NCBI GenBank assembly: GCA_019244235.1
Contig: JAFASY010000270.1
Span: forward strand, 1-43,577
DNA: 43,577 bases
Origin: Chroococcidiopsidaceae cyanobacterium CP_BM_ER_R8_30
GTDB taxonomy: Bacteria; Cyanobacteriota; Cyanobacteriia; Cyanobacteriales; Chroococcidiopsidaceae
Direction: 5' to 3'
Made by a program: the position numbers and the translations under genes
The notes under the pieces: model-generated
The model's database searches: none
What the model was told of the DNA's origin: nothing
The model's input: the letters and a program-made list of their open reading frames with translations, nothing else
Part shown: positions 24,268 through 33,014 of the stretch, piece after piece
Position numbering within the stretch: the stretch's first letter is position 1
Layout of the letters: each line of letters starts with the position of its first letter

Positions 24268-25644
24268 ATGACGACCCAATCCCCTCCAATTGTTTCACTT
24301 CAGGCTCCAAAGGATGTTTCGCTGACAGAAATCGAGGCGGAACTTGGTAAAATTTGGCAAAGTTATGGTGTTGCTGGTGATGACGCCGGACTGCCTGCTG
24401 CTATACGGGCGGCAACATTTAGCTTGATTGTTTACGAACCTGAAGAAACTCAACAGTTGTTGACGACTCTAGGATTTTACAGTGGTCCGATTGATGGGAT
24501 TCCAGGACCACGTACAGCCGCTGCTTTGCGGGAAGCGCAGAAAAGTTATGGACTCCCAGTGAGTGGCAAGGCAAACACCCAAACATTGGAAAAGCTGCGG
24601 GAAGAACTTGCTAAGAGTCGTGGCAGCGCTAACGGTGAGGCTAGCACCAGCAGTGTCCTCTATGCCTCAGATGCAAAAAGCCCTACCATTGCCGATGCGA
24701 TCGCCAGTCGCAACCCCTGCCGCATCGTTGCCCTCTGCCCAGTTGCTGGGGAAGACGAAGGCGTGACAGCTCAAGTCTCTGCCTATTGCCCAATTCAAAA
24801 GCAGTCATCGCACACACTAGTATGCTGTGAATACATCACTCTTAGGGGTACCGTCGCTGCTTTAGAACGGGTGGGTGGCATGTTCTCTGCCCTGTTGATC
24901 GGTGGCTTACCGAAATTTTTGTGGTGGAAGGCAACGCCCGATCCGAATAATAGTCTATTTAAGCGACTAGCGGCAGCATGTAACTCCATCATCTTCGACT
25001 CTAGCGGCTTTAGTGAGACAGAGACCGATCTACTAAAGGTGCAAGAGCTGATCGAGGCGGGGACACCTGTGGCTGACCTCAATTGGCGTCGCCTATCAGC
25101 TTGGCAAGAGTTGACAGCCGAAGCTTTCGATCCGCCTCAGCGTCGTGCTGCGCTCAAGGAAGTCGATCGAGTGACAATTGATTACCAACATGGTAATTCG
25201 GCTCAAGCGCTGATGTTTTTAGGTTGGTTGGCTAGTCGGTTACAGTGGCATCCCTCTCGCTTGGAACAAGAAGGCGGAGACTACGACATCAAGCGTGTCT
25301 ACTTCATGACTGAGGACCAACGTGAAGTGGAAGCGGAGTTAGCTGCAATTCCTACGGCTGATACTACTGAGATGCGAGGAGACTTGGTTGCCCTGCGTCT
25401 GAACTCGACTAATTCAGAGGCAGATTGTTGTACAGTTTTGTGTTCAGAAACGAGCGGCTGTATGCGGATGGAGGCGGGTGGCGGTGCCCAGTCCTGCCGA
25501 TTCCAACAGGTGACATCACCTATAGACCAAACTCCAGAACTGTTGCTCAGCCATCAGCTACAGCGTTGGGGACGCGAGGCACTGTTTGAAGAAAGTCTGG
25601 CAGTTACAGCCCAAATCCTTCGCTTGAAAAGTGCAACTGCCTAG
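24268..25644 (+). CDS. opcA: Glucose-6-phosphate dehydrogenase assembly protein OpcA
   Basis: OpcA binds and activates glucose-6-phosphate dehydrogenase and is redox-sensitive in cyanobacteria. The 458-residue protein has an N-terminal segment, then a peptidoglycan-binding-like helical unit at about 72-112 (LLTTLGFYSGPIDGIPGPRT and AAALREAQKSYGLPVSGKAN), which is usual for cyanobacterial OpcA. The conserved OpcA core runs from about 140 to the end (ALLIGGLPKFLWWKATPDPN and ALMFLGWLASRLQWHPS). Several Cys residues that could be redox-active are present. Start is the ATG at 24268. It lies directly after zwf, as in Nostoc. Confidence 0.93.
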   Translation: MTTQSPPIVSLQAPKDVSLTEIEAELGKIWQSYGVAGDDAGLPAAIRAATFSLIVYEPEETQQLLTTLGFYSGPIDGIPGPRTAAALREAQKSYGLPVSGKANTQTLEKLREELAKSRGSANGEASTSSVLYASDAKSPTIADAIASRNPCRIVALCPVAGEDEGVTAQVSAYCPIQKQSSHTLVCCEYITLRGTVAALERVGGMFSALLIGGLPKFLWWKATPDPNNSLFKRLAAACNSIIFDSSGFSETETDLLKVQELIEAGTPVADLNWRRLSAWQELTAEAFDPPQRRAALKEVDRVTIDYQHGNSAQALMFLGWLASRLQWHPSRLEQEGGDYDIKRVYFMTEDQREVEAELAAIPTADTTEMRGDLVALRLNSTNSEADCCTVLCSETSGCMRMEAGGGAQSCRFQQVTSPIDQTPELLLSHQLQRWGREALFEESLAVTAQILRLKSATA

Positions 25645-25646
25645 GG

Positions 25647-25672
25647 TTTTGGATTTTAGATTCAATCCAAAA
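25647..25672 (+). repeat. Hairpin between opcA and cobB
   Basis: TTTTGGATT (25647-25655) pairs perfectly with AATCCAAAA (25664-25672). It lies right after the opcA stop and ends only 5 bases before the cobB start, so it may terminate opcA transcription or hide the cobB start. Confidence 0.5.
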
Positions 25673-25677
25673 TTGAT

Positions 25678-27039
25678 ATGGCAATAGTCATTGCAGGAGA
25701 ACGCAGCGGGGTAGGCAAGACAACAGTCACGCTCGCCCTGCTAGCGTCTTTGTGCCGTCGAGGGCTTTTGGTGCAATCATTCAAGGTTGGACCGGACTAC
25801 ATAGACCCAATGTTTCATCAGCACGTTACTGGGCGTCCCTGTCGAAATTTGGATCCAGTGCTAACGTCTGTTAATTACGTCCAACAGTGTTTTGCTCATC
25901 ATACTCAAGGGGTAGACTATGCTCTCGTAGAAGGGGTGATGGGGCTATTTGATGGAGCAACTGGTACGAACGACTGGGCAAGTACAGCGCATGTGGCACG
26001 TTTGCTGCATTTACCTGTGGTACTGGTAGTCGATTGTAGTCGTTTGTCTTATACTGTAGCTGCGATCGTCCACGGCTATCGCTCATTTGACCCACAGCTC
26101 AAGCTGGCAGGGGTAGTGCTGAATCGTGTAGGTAGCGATCGCCATTTAGAACTCCTACAGGCAGCCTTAGAACCCCTACACCTACCGATTCTAGGCATTC
26201 TGCGACGGCAAGATAACATCACGATCCCCGATCGGCACCTGGGCTTAGTTCCCACAGCAGAAATCACCCAGCTCAATCCCCTCATCGACCGATTAGCTCA
26301 GCTAGGAGACAGTTGCTTTGACTGGCAACACCTACTCCCCCTCTTAAAATCCCCCACCTCATCTCCCTACCTCACCATCCCCTCATCTCCCCATTCCCCC
26401 CCTCCCCTGCGGCTGGCAATCGCTCGTGATCGCGCTTTCAGTTTCTACTACCAAGACAATTTGGACTTGCTGCAACAGCTAGGTGCACAGCTGATACCTT
26501 GGAGTCCTCTCAGCGATCGGACTCTACCAGAAAACATCCAGGGACTTTATTTCGGAGGTGGTTTTCCAGAAGTTTTTGCTCAACAGTTGGCAGAGAATTA
26601 TCCAATTCGAGCAGCTGTTCGAGCCGCACTTCAGTCAGGAATACCGACCTATGCTGAGTGTGGAGGGCTGATGTATCTGTGTCAGCAAATTGTAGATTTT
26701 GATGGGAAAGCCTGGGCGATGATAGGAGCCATACCGACAATTGCTGTAATGAGTTCACGTCTGACATTAGGTTATCGACAGGCAACTGCCCTACAAGATA
26801 GCCCTTTGTTAAATGCTGGAACTAAGGTTTGGGGTCATGAGTTTCATCGTTCGCGTCTCACAGAAATACCGATGCATCCCTTATTTCAAATCAGAGGGTA
26901 TGAAGCTCAAAGCTCATCCACATTAGAAGGATGGCAGTTGCACAATATTCATGCCTCCTATGTTCATCTCCATTTCGGTGAGCGATTAGAGATCCCAAGA
27001 CGGTTTTTGCAGCATTGTGCAAGTTTTAGCGTTGCATAA
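25678..27039 (+). CDS. cobB: Cobyrinic acid a,c-diamide synthase
   Basis: CobB/CbiA amidates the a and c side chains of cobyrinic acid with glutamine and ATP in cobamide synthesis. The 453-residue protein has an N-terminal P-loop domain (GERSGVGKTTVTLALL at residues 7-22, KVGPDYIDP at about 37-45, VEGVMGLFDGA near 84). The C-terminal class I glutamine amidotransferase domain carries the nucleophile Cys in YAECGGLMYL (about 321-330) and HEFHRSRL near 387. Between them, residues of about 220-243 (KSPTSSPYLTIPSSPHSPPP) are Ser/Pro-rich and encoded by a short-repeat sequence. The start ATG at 25678 has no clear ribosome site and follows a hairpin. It trails opcA by 33 bases. Confidence 0.95.
   Translation: MAIVIAGERSGVGKTTVTLALLASLCRRGLLVQSFKVGPDYIDPMFHQHVTGRPCRNLDPVLTSVNYVQQCFAHHTQGVDYALVEGVMGLFDGATGTNDWASTAHVARLLHLPVVLVVDCSRLSYTVAAIVHGYRSFDPQLKLAGVVLNRVGSDRHLELLQAALEPLHLPILGILRRQDNITIPDRHLGLVPTAEITQLNPLIDRLAQLGDSCFDWQHLLPLLKSPTSSPYLTIPSSPHSPPPLRLAIARDRAFSFYYQDNLDLLQQLGAQLIPWSPLSDRTLPENIQGLYFGGGFPEVFAQQLAENYPIRAAVRAALQSGIPTYAECGGLMYLCQQIVDFDGKAWAMIGAIPTIAVMSSRLTLGYRQATALQDSPLLNAGTKVWGHEFHRSRLTEIPMHPLFQIRGYEAQSSSTLEGWQLHNIHASYVHLHFGERLEIPRRFLQHCASFSVA
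26335..26409 (+). repeat. Short repeat sequence inside the cobB linker
   Basis: A run of C-rich repeats built on CATCTCCCCATTCCCCCC encodes the Ser/Pro-rich CobB linker without breaking the frame. Its complement contains AATGGGGAGATG, which also occurs upstream of dtd at about 16139-16150. It looks like an STRR-type insert tolerated in a flexible linker. Confidence 0.6.
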
Positions 27040-27206
27040 TGGAGGGATGCAATGTCCTAGATTCCATTTTGCTCTGCGAACGCCGTCATTAGCTTATGAC
27101 GAAAGTCACGTTTGATTCATGACTTTATTTAGATGTAGTGACGCGCCCCTGTTATTAGGATGAAGATATGAAGGGATGTGAGCTTTGTCTAAAAATGAGG
27201 TAGACT

Positions 27207-27434
27207 ATGGAACCGATAGAACTTACTTTGGAACAGCAATTTCAACTGAGAATCTTGAAAGATCATACTCAAGGTTTAAGCCAAAAGCAAGCGCAGGATT
27301 TACTGTTGCTAGCTGTCCGACAAGGCATGATCAAAGACAACATTATCAGACGTTGCAAGCTGGTTGTTGCACTTCCTGAAGAAGTCGCTATACCGCAACA
27401 AGAAAAAATTACGATCGAGTTTAAACCACGCTGA
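27207..27434 (+). CDS. Divergent NblA-like protein
   Basis: A 75-residue protein. The first half, IELTLEQQFQLRILKDHTQG then LSQKQAQDLLLLAVRQGMI, follows the NblA pattern (ELSLEQEF-LR ... LS--QAQ-L----RQM). NblA proteins trigger phycobilisome breakdown under nutrient stress by linking to the Clp protease. The second half is unlike NblA: the usual MVREN-YK--L end is replaced by KDNIIRRCKLVVALPEE and an extra tail (QQEKITIEFKPR), giving a longer protein. It may be an NblA paralogue with a changed target. The ATG at 27207 has GAGGT 6 bases upstream. Confidence 0.68.
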   Translation: MEPIELTLEQQFQLRILKDHTQGLSQKQAQDLLLLAVRQGMIKDNIIRRCKLVVALPEEVAIPQQEKITIEFKPR

Positions 27435-27520
27435 ATGAGTAGGTGGCGCTCGCTTTGGGCTAGCCCTATAGCAATAGTAGGTGACGAGCGTATGATTGGA
27501 ACTGCTTCCCAAGCGGGATT

Positions 27521-28213
27521 TTAAAATAGAACTTCTTTAAGCAGCCGACCGTCTTCCATGTGGATTGTTCGGTCAGCAATATCTAAAATTCGGCTATCGT
27601 GAGTTACCATCAAGATAGAGCATCCCTGTTCCTTAGCCAACCGCTGCATTAGCTCTACGGCATCTCGACCTGACTTACTGTCTAAGGAAGCGGTTGGCTC
27701 ATCAGCTAAGACCAATCGGGGATGACTTACTAAAGCTCGGGCAATGGCTACGCGCTGCTTTTGCCCTCCTGAGAGTTCAGCCGGACGGTAATCCACTCGG
27801 TCACCTAGCTTAACAGACTGGAGCATAGCTTCTGATTTGGTGCGAGCTTCTCTGTCGAGAAGCTCTTTATGTAGTTCAACAGACATTTGTACATTCTGTC
27901 GGGCCGTTAAGAATTCGAGCAAGTTGTGAGATTGGAAAATGTAACCAATATGGCGACGTACTTGCACGAGTTTGTCATGGCTAGCCCCACGAAGCTCCCG
28001 GCCTATAACATTAAGACTTCCCTCTTGGACAGAGCGTAAACCTCCTATCAAAGTCAACAAAGTGGTTTTTCCTGACCCTGATGGTCCAGTCATAATGACA
28101 ATTTCTCCGGATTTTATTTCCAGATTGATGTTGAACAAGACCTGGCTTCTTAGCGATCTTTTGCCCCAGTAGTGATTGAGATTTTCAATAGCAATAACAA
28201 TTTCTTGACTCAT
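27521..28213 (-). CDS. devA: DevA-type ABC transporter ATP-binding protein
   Basis: A 230-residue ATPase with Walker A GPSGSGKTT (about residues 44-52), the signature LSGGQKQR (about 145-152), Walker B LVLADEPTASLD (about 164-175) and the switch His in VTHD. It powers the DevBCA exporter; in Nostoc and Anabaena this system, with TolC, exports heterocyst glycolipids across the envelope. It is last in a minus-strand run devB-devC-devA, 25 bases after devC. It resembles LolD/MacB-type ATPases, and the neighbour devB and devC genes support the Dev assignment. Here it lies beside a lipid-type synthase rather than alone. Confidence 0.87.
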   Translation of the reverse strand: MSQEIVIAIENLNHYWGKRSLRSQVLFNINLEIKSGEIVIMTGPSGSGKTTLLTLIGGLRSVQEGSLNVIGRELRGASHDKLVQVRRHIGYIFQSHNLLEFLTARQNVQMSVELHKELLDREARTKSEAMLQSVKLGDRVDYRPAELSGGQKQRVAIARALVSHPRLVLADEPTASLDSKSGRDAVELMQRLAKEQGCSILMVTHDSRILDIADRTIHMEDGRLLKEVLF

Positions 28214-28238
28214 TGGCTAATTGAATACACATAATAAA

Positions 28239-29417
28239 CTAAAAAATATCAGATGGGTCTGCAGCCCGCAATTTCTGTACAGCAAGAATACCAGAAATGG
28301 AACACATTAGAACTACCACGATTAATACCAGTGAACTTTGATGAATTGTCATGACCATTGGTAAGTGAGTAGCATTCTTTGCTAAGTCGTACAAGCCCAA
28401 AGAAATGATCAATCCCGGAATGTAACCTACAACTGCTAAGATTAAAGCTTGTTGGAAGACCAAGCCTAATAAGTAATTATTTTTATACCCAATTGCTTTT
28501 AGGGTTGCATATGCAACCAAGTGATTAGAAACATTACTATAAAGGATTTGATAGACAACACCTACACCAATAATAAACCCCAGTGTTACCATGAGCTTAA
28601 ACGTAAAACCAACTATCGTTCTGACATCCCAATAGTGTTTTTCTAATGAAGTAAAGCCTTGACGGGTAAGAACTTTAACATCTTTTGGTAGGTAGGCTAC
28701 TAAAGTCGCAAGAGCTTTTTGAGGATCAACACCTGGTTTGAGATTAACTAAACCTATATCTATCTCTTCTGCTATACGATCTATAAATATATTTAAGAAA
28801 GTTGAATAGTTGATAATTAAATCTCCATCAACTCCAAAAGAAGGTCCTATACTGTATAGGCCAGAAATTTTCAATCTGTTAGCTTTAGTTATTGTGTTAT
28901 AGGGAGCTATTTCAATTCGCACAACCTTCCCTTGCTCAAATTCCTTAGCTATAGGTCCGAATAAGTCAGCTCGTGATTCCCGGTCAAAGAGAGCCATATT
29001 AGGAGTTTTTAGTTTATCCAGACTTTGATTTATCTCAGATAAGTTAAAAGTTGGTTTTCCAGGGTCAATACCAAAAACAAATATTGGGTACTTTTGACCA
29101 CTCTCGAGATTTTTCAATTTTCCGAATTGGATATACAAAGGGCTAACAGATTCTACATCATCAAAAGCTAGAGCCTGATACAAACGAGTTCGAGGGAAGC
29201 TTTGCTGGGAGGTCAAAGCATTATATTGAGTGCTGATTAAAAATAAGTCTCCCTGTAAACTCTGATGCACTCGTATAGCACTTGCAAAGAGAGCGTCCTG
29301 GAAACCTAGTTGCATAAATAGAATAATAACAACAAAAGCGATACCCGCCAAAGTCGTTATAAAGCGAACTCTTTGGTGCGTTAGTTGTAGCCAAGCCAGA
29401 GGTACATAAAGAATCAC
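28239..29417 (-). CDS. devC: DevC-type ABC transporter permease
   Basis: A 392-residue FtsX/MacB-like permease. One membrane segment lies near the N-terminus (TTLAGIAFVVIILFMQLGF), a large extracytoplasmic domain covers about 45-260, and three segments are at the C-terminus (FKLMVTLGFIIGVGVVYQIL, LVFQQALILAVVGYIPGLI and SLVLIVVVLMCSISGIL). The end KLRAADPSDIF is typical of DevC. The start is a GTG at 29417 with AGAGGC upstream. It works with the ATPase DevA and the fusion protein DevB, and devB lies immediately before it. Confidence 0.86.
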   Translation of the reverse strand: MILYVPLAWLQLTHQRVRFITTLAGIAFVVIILFMQLGFQDALFASAIRVHQSLQGDLFLISTQYNALTSQQSFPRTRLYQALAFDDVESVSPLYIQFGKLKNLESGQKYPIFVFGIDPGKPTFNLSEINQSLDKLKTPNMALFDRESRADLFGPIAKEFEQGKVVRIEIAPYNTITKANRLKISGLYSIGPSFGVDGDLIINYSTFLNIFIDRIAEEIDIGLVNLKPGVDPQKALATLVAYLPKDVKVLTRQGFTSLEKHYWDVRTIVGFTFKLMVTLGFIIGVGVVYQILYSNVSNHLVAYATLKAIGYKNNYLLGLVFQQALILAVVGYIPGLIISLGLYDLAKNATHLPMVMTIHQSSLVLIVVVLMCSISGILAVQKLRAADPSDIF

Positions 29418-29443
29418 TGTTCAAGCCTCTTGGGAAATTAACA

Positions 29444-30664
29444 TTATTTTTGAGAGAAACTAGGTAAAATGATTACTTGTACCTGTAAATTGCTTAAGCC
29501 AGAAACTTGCAAACTACTTGCTGAGTTAAGACGAATTTTTACTTCAACCACTTTGTTGTCCGTAATGGCTGTTGGATCGTTCTCAAAGATATTCTGTTTG
29601 CTAACTTGCAGACCAATCCGAGTTACTGTACCCCGTAACTTCCCCGAGAAAGCGTCACTAGTAATGATTGCCTCTTGACCTAGTTGTACTTTTCTAATAT
29701 CGGTTTCATAAACTTCCGCAGTCACATACATCTGGTTGGTATGGCCTATTTCGGCAATCCCATCGCTGCCAACAACTTCTCCAGCTCGGCTATAAACTTT
29801 CAAGATTTGACCACTTATCGGGGCTCGAATGTAGGTTAAATCTAGCTGTGCCTGAGCCTGCTTTGCAGCAGCGATCACGCTTTCGAGTTCTGCTTTGGCT
29901 TCTTGCACATCTGTCGGACGAACTTCCGCAATGCTCTCCAGCTTAGCTTTTGCCTCATTTTGCTGCTTTTGATTCGTTGCTATTGTCCGCTGCAGGGTGG
30001 CTTTGGCTTCATTAAGTTGCTCTCGCGCCGTGTCTACACTCAACCGCTTATTGTCTGAATCGTAGGCTGAAATCGCACCGCTTCGGTATAACCGCTGATA
30101 GCGCCAATTAACAGTCTCGGCATTGTGCAACTCATCCTCTAGCCGAGCAATTGTCGCTTGTTGAGTGGCAATTTGTCCGCTCAAATCCGCCTTCAGGTTA
30201 GCAATTGCCGCCTTTTGAGCTGCAATGTCTCCAGCTTTTGCCCCGGCTTCGACCTGTGCTAGACGCGAGCGGTCAACTTCGACATCGGCTTCGGCCTTCT
30301 TGAGGGCTGCCAGTTGGGTCGGCTGAGTATCAAGAATCGCCACCACCTGTCCGGCATGCACTTCATCGCCTTGCTTGACCAGAATGCGCCCAATTCTGGT
30401 CCCCTGAAGCGAAATGGGAGCAGACAAACGAGTGATTTCTCCTTTAGGCTCTAAACGCCCTAGGGCGCCAACAGCTTTGATGGTAGGAGTGATCTTTTGA
30501 GAAGTTGGTGCAGGCCTTTGAGCAGTAGTTTGAAATCTTAAAAGACTGTAGAGAGAAATAGTCCCAATGATTAAAGCAATAACAGCTGTCCAGATTATTG
30601 TCCACCGACCTGGAGACTTTGTCAATAGCTGCCTTTCCTTAGGTTTTGTGGTCATCCGTGCCAT
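29444..30664 (-). CDS. devB: DevB-type HlyD-family membrane fusion protein
   Basis: A 406-residue periplasmic adaptor. It has a single membrane segment at about 23-42 (WTIIWTAVIALIIGTISLYS), a lipoyl-like region (LEPKGEITRLSAPISLQG and KQGDEVHAGQVVAILDT) and a long alpha-helical hairpin at about 115-285 with heptad-like repeats. A beta-barrel region ends in NLQVQVIILPSF. In the DevBCA system it joins the inner-membrane complex to TolC. The frame is open to a TTG at 30679; the ATG at 30664 has GGAAG 8 bases upstream and is preferred. The 117 bases before it separate devB from the docking-domain gene. Confidence 0.87.
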   Translation of the reverse strand: MARMTTKPKERQLLTKSPGRWTIIWTAVIALIIGTISLYSLLRFQTTAQRPAPTSQKITPTIKAVGALGRLEPKGEITRLSAPISLQGTRIGRILVKQGDEVHAGQVVAILDTQPTQLAALKKAEADVEVDRSRLAQVEAGAKAGDIAAQKAAIANLKADLSGQIATQQATIARLEDELHNAETVNWRYQRLYRSGAISAYDSDNKRLSVDTAREQLNEAKATLQRTIATNQKQQNEAKAKLESIAEVRPTDVQEAKAELESVIAAAKQAQAQLDLTYIRAPISGQILKVYSRAGEVVGSDGIAEIGHTNQMYVTAEVYETDIRKVQLGQEAIITSDAFSGKLRGTVTRIGLQVSKQNIFENDPTAITDNKVVEVKIRLNSASSLQVSGLSNLQVQVIILPSFSQK

Positions 30665-30781
30665 AAATATTTCTTCCAAATCGCAGTAGTTCAGTGAATA
30701 AAAACATTGCTAGACAGTATTTTCAACTTAAATAAGGGCTCAAAATATTAAATAGTATACCTTCTTTTTCACAAGTTAAAT

Positions 30782-32647
30782 TCAGTAATTGGCTATTTTC
30801 TCCTTGAGAGAAGTAAAATGCTTTCCACCAAGTTCAATAAGCCCCTGTTCGCACCCGGCTTTCAGTCTTTTTACTAGATAATCTAAATCACTTGCTATAA
30901 CATTTGTGCCATGGTCTGGTTCTATCAAACTGGCTAGGACTATATTTCCACCATATTGATTTGCTAAACTAGAAATGCTTAGAAAATTAAACACTCCTGA
31001 TTCATATGTTCCGCAAGGTACGGAAGGATTATTAACTCCAGCGCCATATTCATTTGGCCTAAACCACTCGAATGCCGGGTAGCCGTGGAAATGTACAATT
31101 GGAGCACCGTTTCTAATGAGTCCTGGTGCATATAACGCTGTAGAAAGAGCTATAGCAAGCATGACATAGACATCATAAGAAGGTTTGATGTCGGCAGTTT
31201 TAGGATCAATTCCCTTAGGAAATTGTAGAAATAGCTTTCCTTTCAAACCAATTCTAACTATATCACGATCGAGATTTAAGTCTGTTTTATTTGAGCCTGA
31301 ACGGGAGCTTACAAGCCAGATGTCGGGAATTTGCTTAAATACATGTTCTGTTCCTATGCTAACTTTTACATACCATCTACCAATTTTATTCTGACGTACT
31401 TCATCAATACTGAATTCCTCAACAGGAAACAGGCTTTCCCATTCATCTTCAGATATCTCCGGAGGTCCAAAGTATTGTGGAGCTTCAGCATAGGCGACAA
31501 AGCCATAAGAGACACCTGTTCTACCATCCATTATGATGCTGACAATATCTCTATGGGACTTTCTTCTAATAAATTCACTAAGCTTTGAACCAGGAGGAAG
31601 TAGATCTGTTTTCGCAAGCTCCTTACTCAAGACAACCAATTTGTCTGCATACTTGGATTGCAGAGGATCATATTGTCCTAACTCAAATCGACTCATTGGC
31701 AGTGGAAATATGGGAACAAAAATTTTTGGGATCAGCGAATGTAATACAAAACCATCTATCTTAGTTCTAGGAAAAATAGAATCTGAAAGATTCATATTTA
31801 AGATTGAAATGTTTGTATTAGAAACGCCAATCACCATTTGTGAGTATGTTCTGATTAGAGTGCTTAAACCAATTTTTATTTTCTTTTGATAGGGTAATCG
31901 AAAATTTGCAAGCTTATTCAGTTCTGTAAGTATAATCGTTTGAGTATTCGTAGGGTCTTCAATGCGTTGACTTGCATGATCCTCAGCCCAACTAGCCAGC
32001 TTAACAATTGTTGGAACAGACATTTTGCGAGCTCTTGCAAAAAAGCGAGAGTATATTTGATATATGGTTTCTGCTATTAAAATTCTCAATTCTCTGATCA
32101 AGGAAGACGGTCTTTCAACATCGATGATTGCATTGATCCCAGTTTTGACTATCCTCGTCTTTATGTTTCTCTTCCATCTAATTAGAGGAAGGTTAAGTTC
32201 ATAACGATATTCTTTTGTAGCTTTGTCCCAGTCTTCAACTTTAACTCCATAGCTTTGAAATTCAGCCTTCAACTCTTCTCTAAATCTAAGAATCTCTTCA
32301 TTTTTGTATCTAGACGGCAAAGGTCTAAAAGTAACTGTTAGTTTTTGAGCCATCTCTCTAGGCTCAATGATGGGTTGCTTATATTCCACAGTTGATTTCT
32401 CGCAGAATCCCCCAATTAAACGACCGATTGTGTACAGGCTTAGTCCCTGACTTAGCGGTACAGTAGTGGATGCAGTGATATTTATCTCGTGCAGAAACGC
32501 TAGGATTTCTCCCTTACGGGCGGCAAGTTCCGCGTGCTGCTCTGGTGTCAGCACCCCCTTTGGCGCTCGAATACAGAGTTTGTCACGCTCGGCCTGTAAG
32601 TGAACACCATGTTGAGTGAGGTTTGCTACAAGCTCAGATACGTTCAT
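30782..32647 (-). CDS. TubC-type docking domain joined to a large unrecognised domain
   Basis: A 621-residue protein. Residues 1-55 match the TubC N-terminal docking domain (LVANLTQHGVHLQAERDKLC and IRAPKGVLTPEQHAELAARK), a small fold that couples NRPS/PKS subunits. The remaining 560 or so residues match no family I know. No condensation HHxxxDG, adenylation, thioesterase GxSxG or glycosyltransferase motif was seen. Notable stretches are SSLIRELRILIAETIYQIYS, ETIY-rich helices, and near the end VHFHGYPAFEWFRPNEYG then ASLIEPDHGTN. There is no clear signal peptide. The ATG at 32647 with GGGAGA upstream is preferred over the TTG at 32665. It lies between the ACP and devB genes, so it probably handles the synthase product or its carrier. 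Confidence 0.75.
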   Translation of the reverse strand: MNVSELVANLTQHGVHLQAERDKLCIRAPKGVLTPEQHAELAARKGEILAFLHEINITASTTVPLSQGLSLYTIGRLIGGFCEKSTVEYKQPIIEPREMAQKLTVTFRPLPSRYKNEEILRFREELKAEFQSYGVKVEDWDKATKEYRYELNLPLIRWKRNIKTRIVKTGINAIIDVERPSSLIRELRILIAETIYQIYSRFFARARKMSVPTIVKLASWAEDHASQRIEDPTNTQTIILTELNKLANFRLPYQKKIKIGLSTLIRTYSQMVIGVSNTNISILNMNLSDSIFPRTKIDGFVLHSLIPKIFVPIFPLPMSRFELGQYDPLQSKYADKLVVLSKELAKTDLLPPGSKLSEFIRRKSHRDIVSIIMDGRTGVSYGFVAYAEAPQYFGPPEISEDEWESLFPVEEFSIDEVRQNKIGRWYVKVSIGTEHVFKQIPDIWLVSSRSGSNKTDLNLDRDIVRIGLKGKLFLQFPKGIDPKTADIKPSYDVYVMLAIALSTALYAPGLIRNGAPIVHFHGYPAFEWFRPNEYGAGVNNPSVPCGTYESGVFNFLSISSLANQYGGNIVLASLIEPDHGTNVIASDLDYLVKRLKAGCEQGLIELGGKHFTSLKEKIANY

Positions 32648-32705
32648 AGTTTCAGAATCTCCCAATAATCGTTATCAAAGTCTTGTTCCGTAACCGCTCC
32701 AGCAT

Positions 32706-33005
32706 TCAGATCTCAAAGATCTCTGACTCCGAAACTTCAGATTCCTCAGCTAAGCGTTGGGCAAGCGCTTCAATCGTGGGGTAATGCAACAGTAGTAAGG
32801 GAGAGAGCTCAAATCCTAGTAATCTCTCGACTTTGCTAACAATGATCATTGCTTGGGCTGAATCCAGGCCATAGCTATCGAAAGGTTCCCGGATGTCAAC
32901 ATAATCAGGGGCAACGCCTAGCTGCTCGGAAATAAGAGAGACCAAATAGGTTTGAATAGCATCTGCAGAGTGAGACTGTTTTGCAGTTGAATTGGACTGA
33001 TTCAT
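32706..33005 (-). CDS. Stand-alone acyl carrier protein
   Basis: A 99-residue carrier protein. The phosphopantetheine attachment site is in FDSYGLDSAQAM, with Ser49 as the expected residue, after a helix QTYLVSLISEQLGVAPDYVD and before LLGFELSPLLLLHYPTIEAL. Both ends have charged extensions (N-terminal Ser/Asn-rich, C-terminal EESEVSESEIFEI). It is 9 bases downstream of the PfaD-like gene and about 60 bases upstream of the docking-domain gene. A discrete carrier besides the carriers of the main synthase suggests an extra transfer or tailoring step. It is PKS/NRPS-like rather than the fatty acid ACP. Confidence 0.88.
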   Translation of the reverse strand: MNQSNSTAKQSHSADAIQTYLVSLISEQLGVAPDYVDIREPFDSYGLDSAQAMIIVSKVERLLGFELSPLLLLHYPTIEALAQRLAEESEVSESEIFEI

Positions 33006-33014
33006 CTGTACACC

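Noticed and set aside
30665-30781. NtcA or heterocyst-type promoter before devB
   Set aside because: A TATACT-like box (about 30754 on the minus strand) exists, but no GTA-N8-TAC and no correctly spaced -35 were found.
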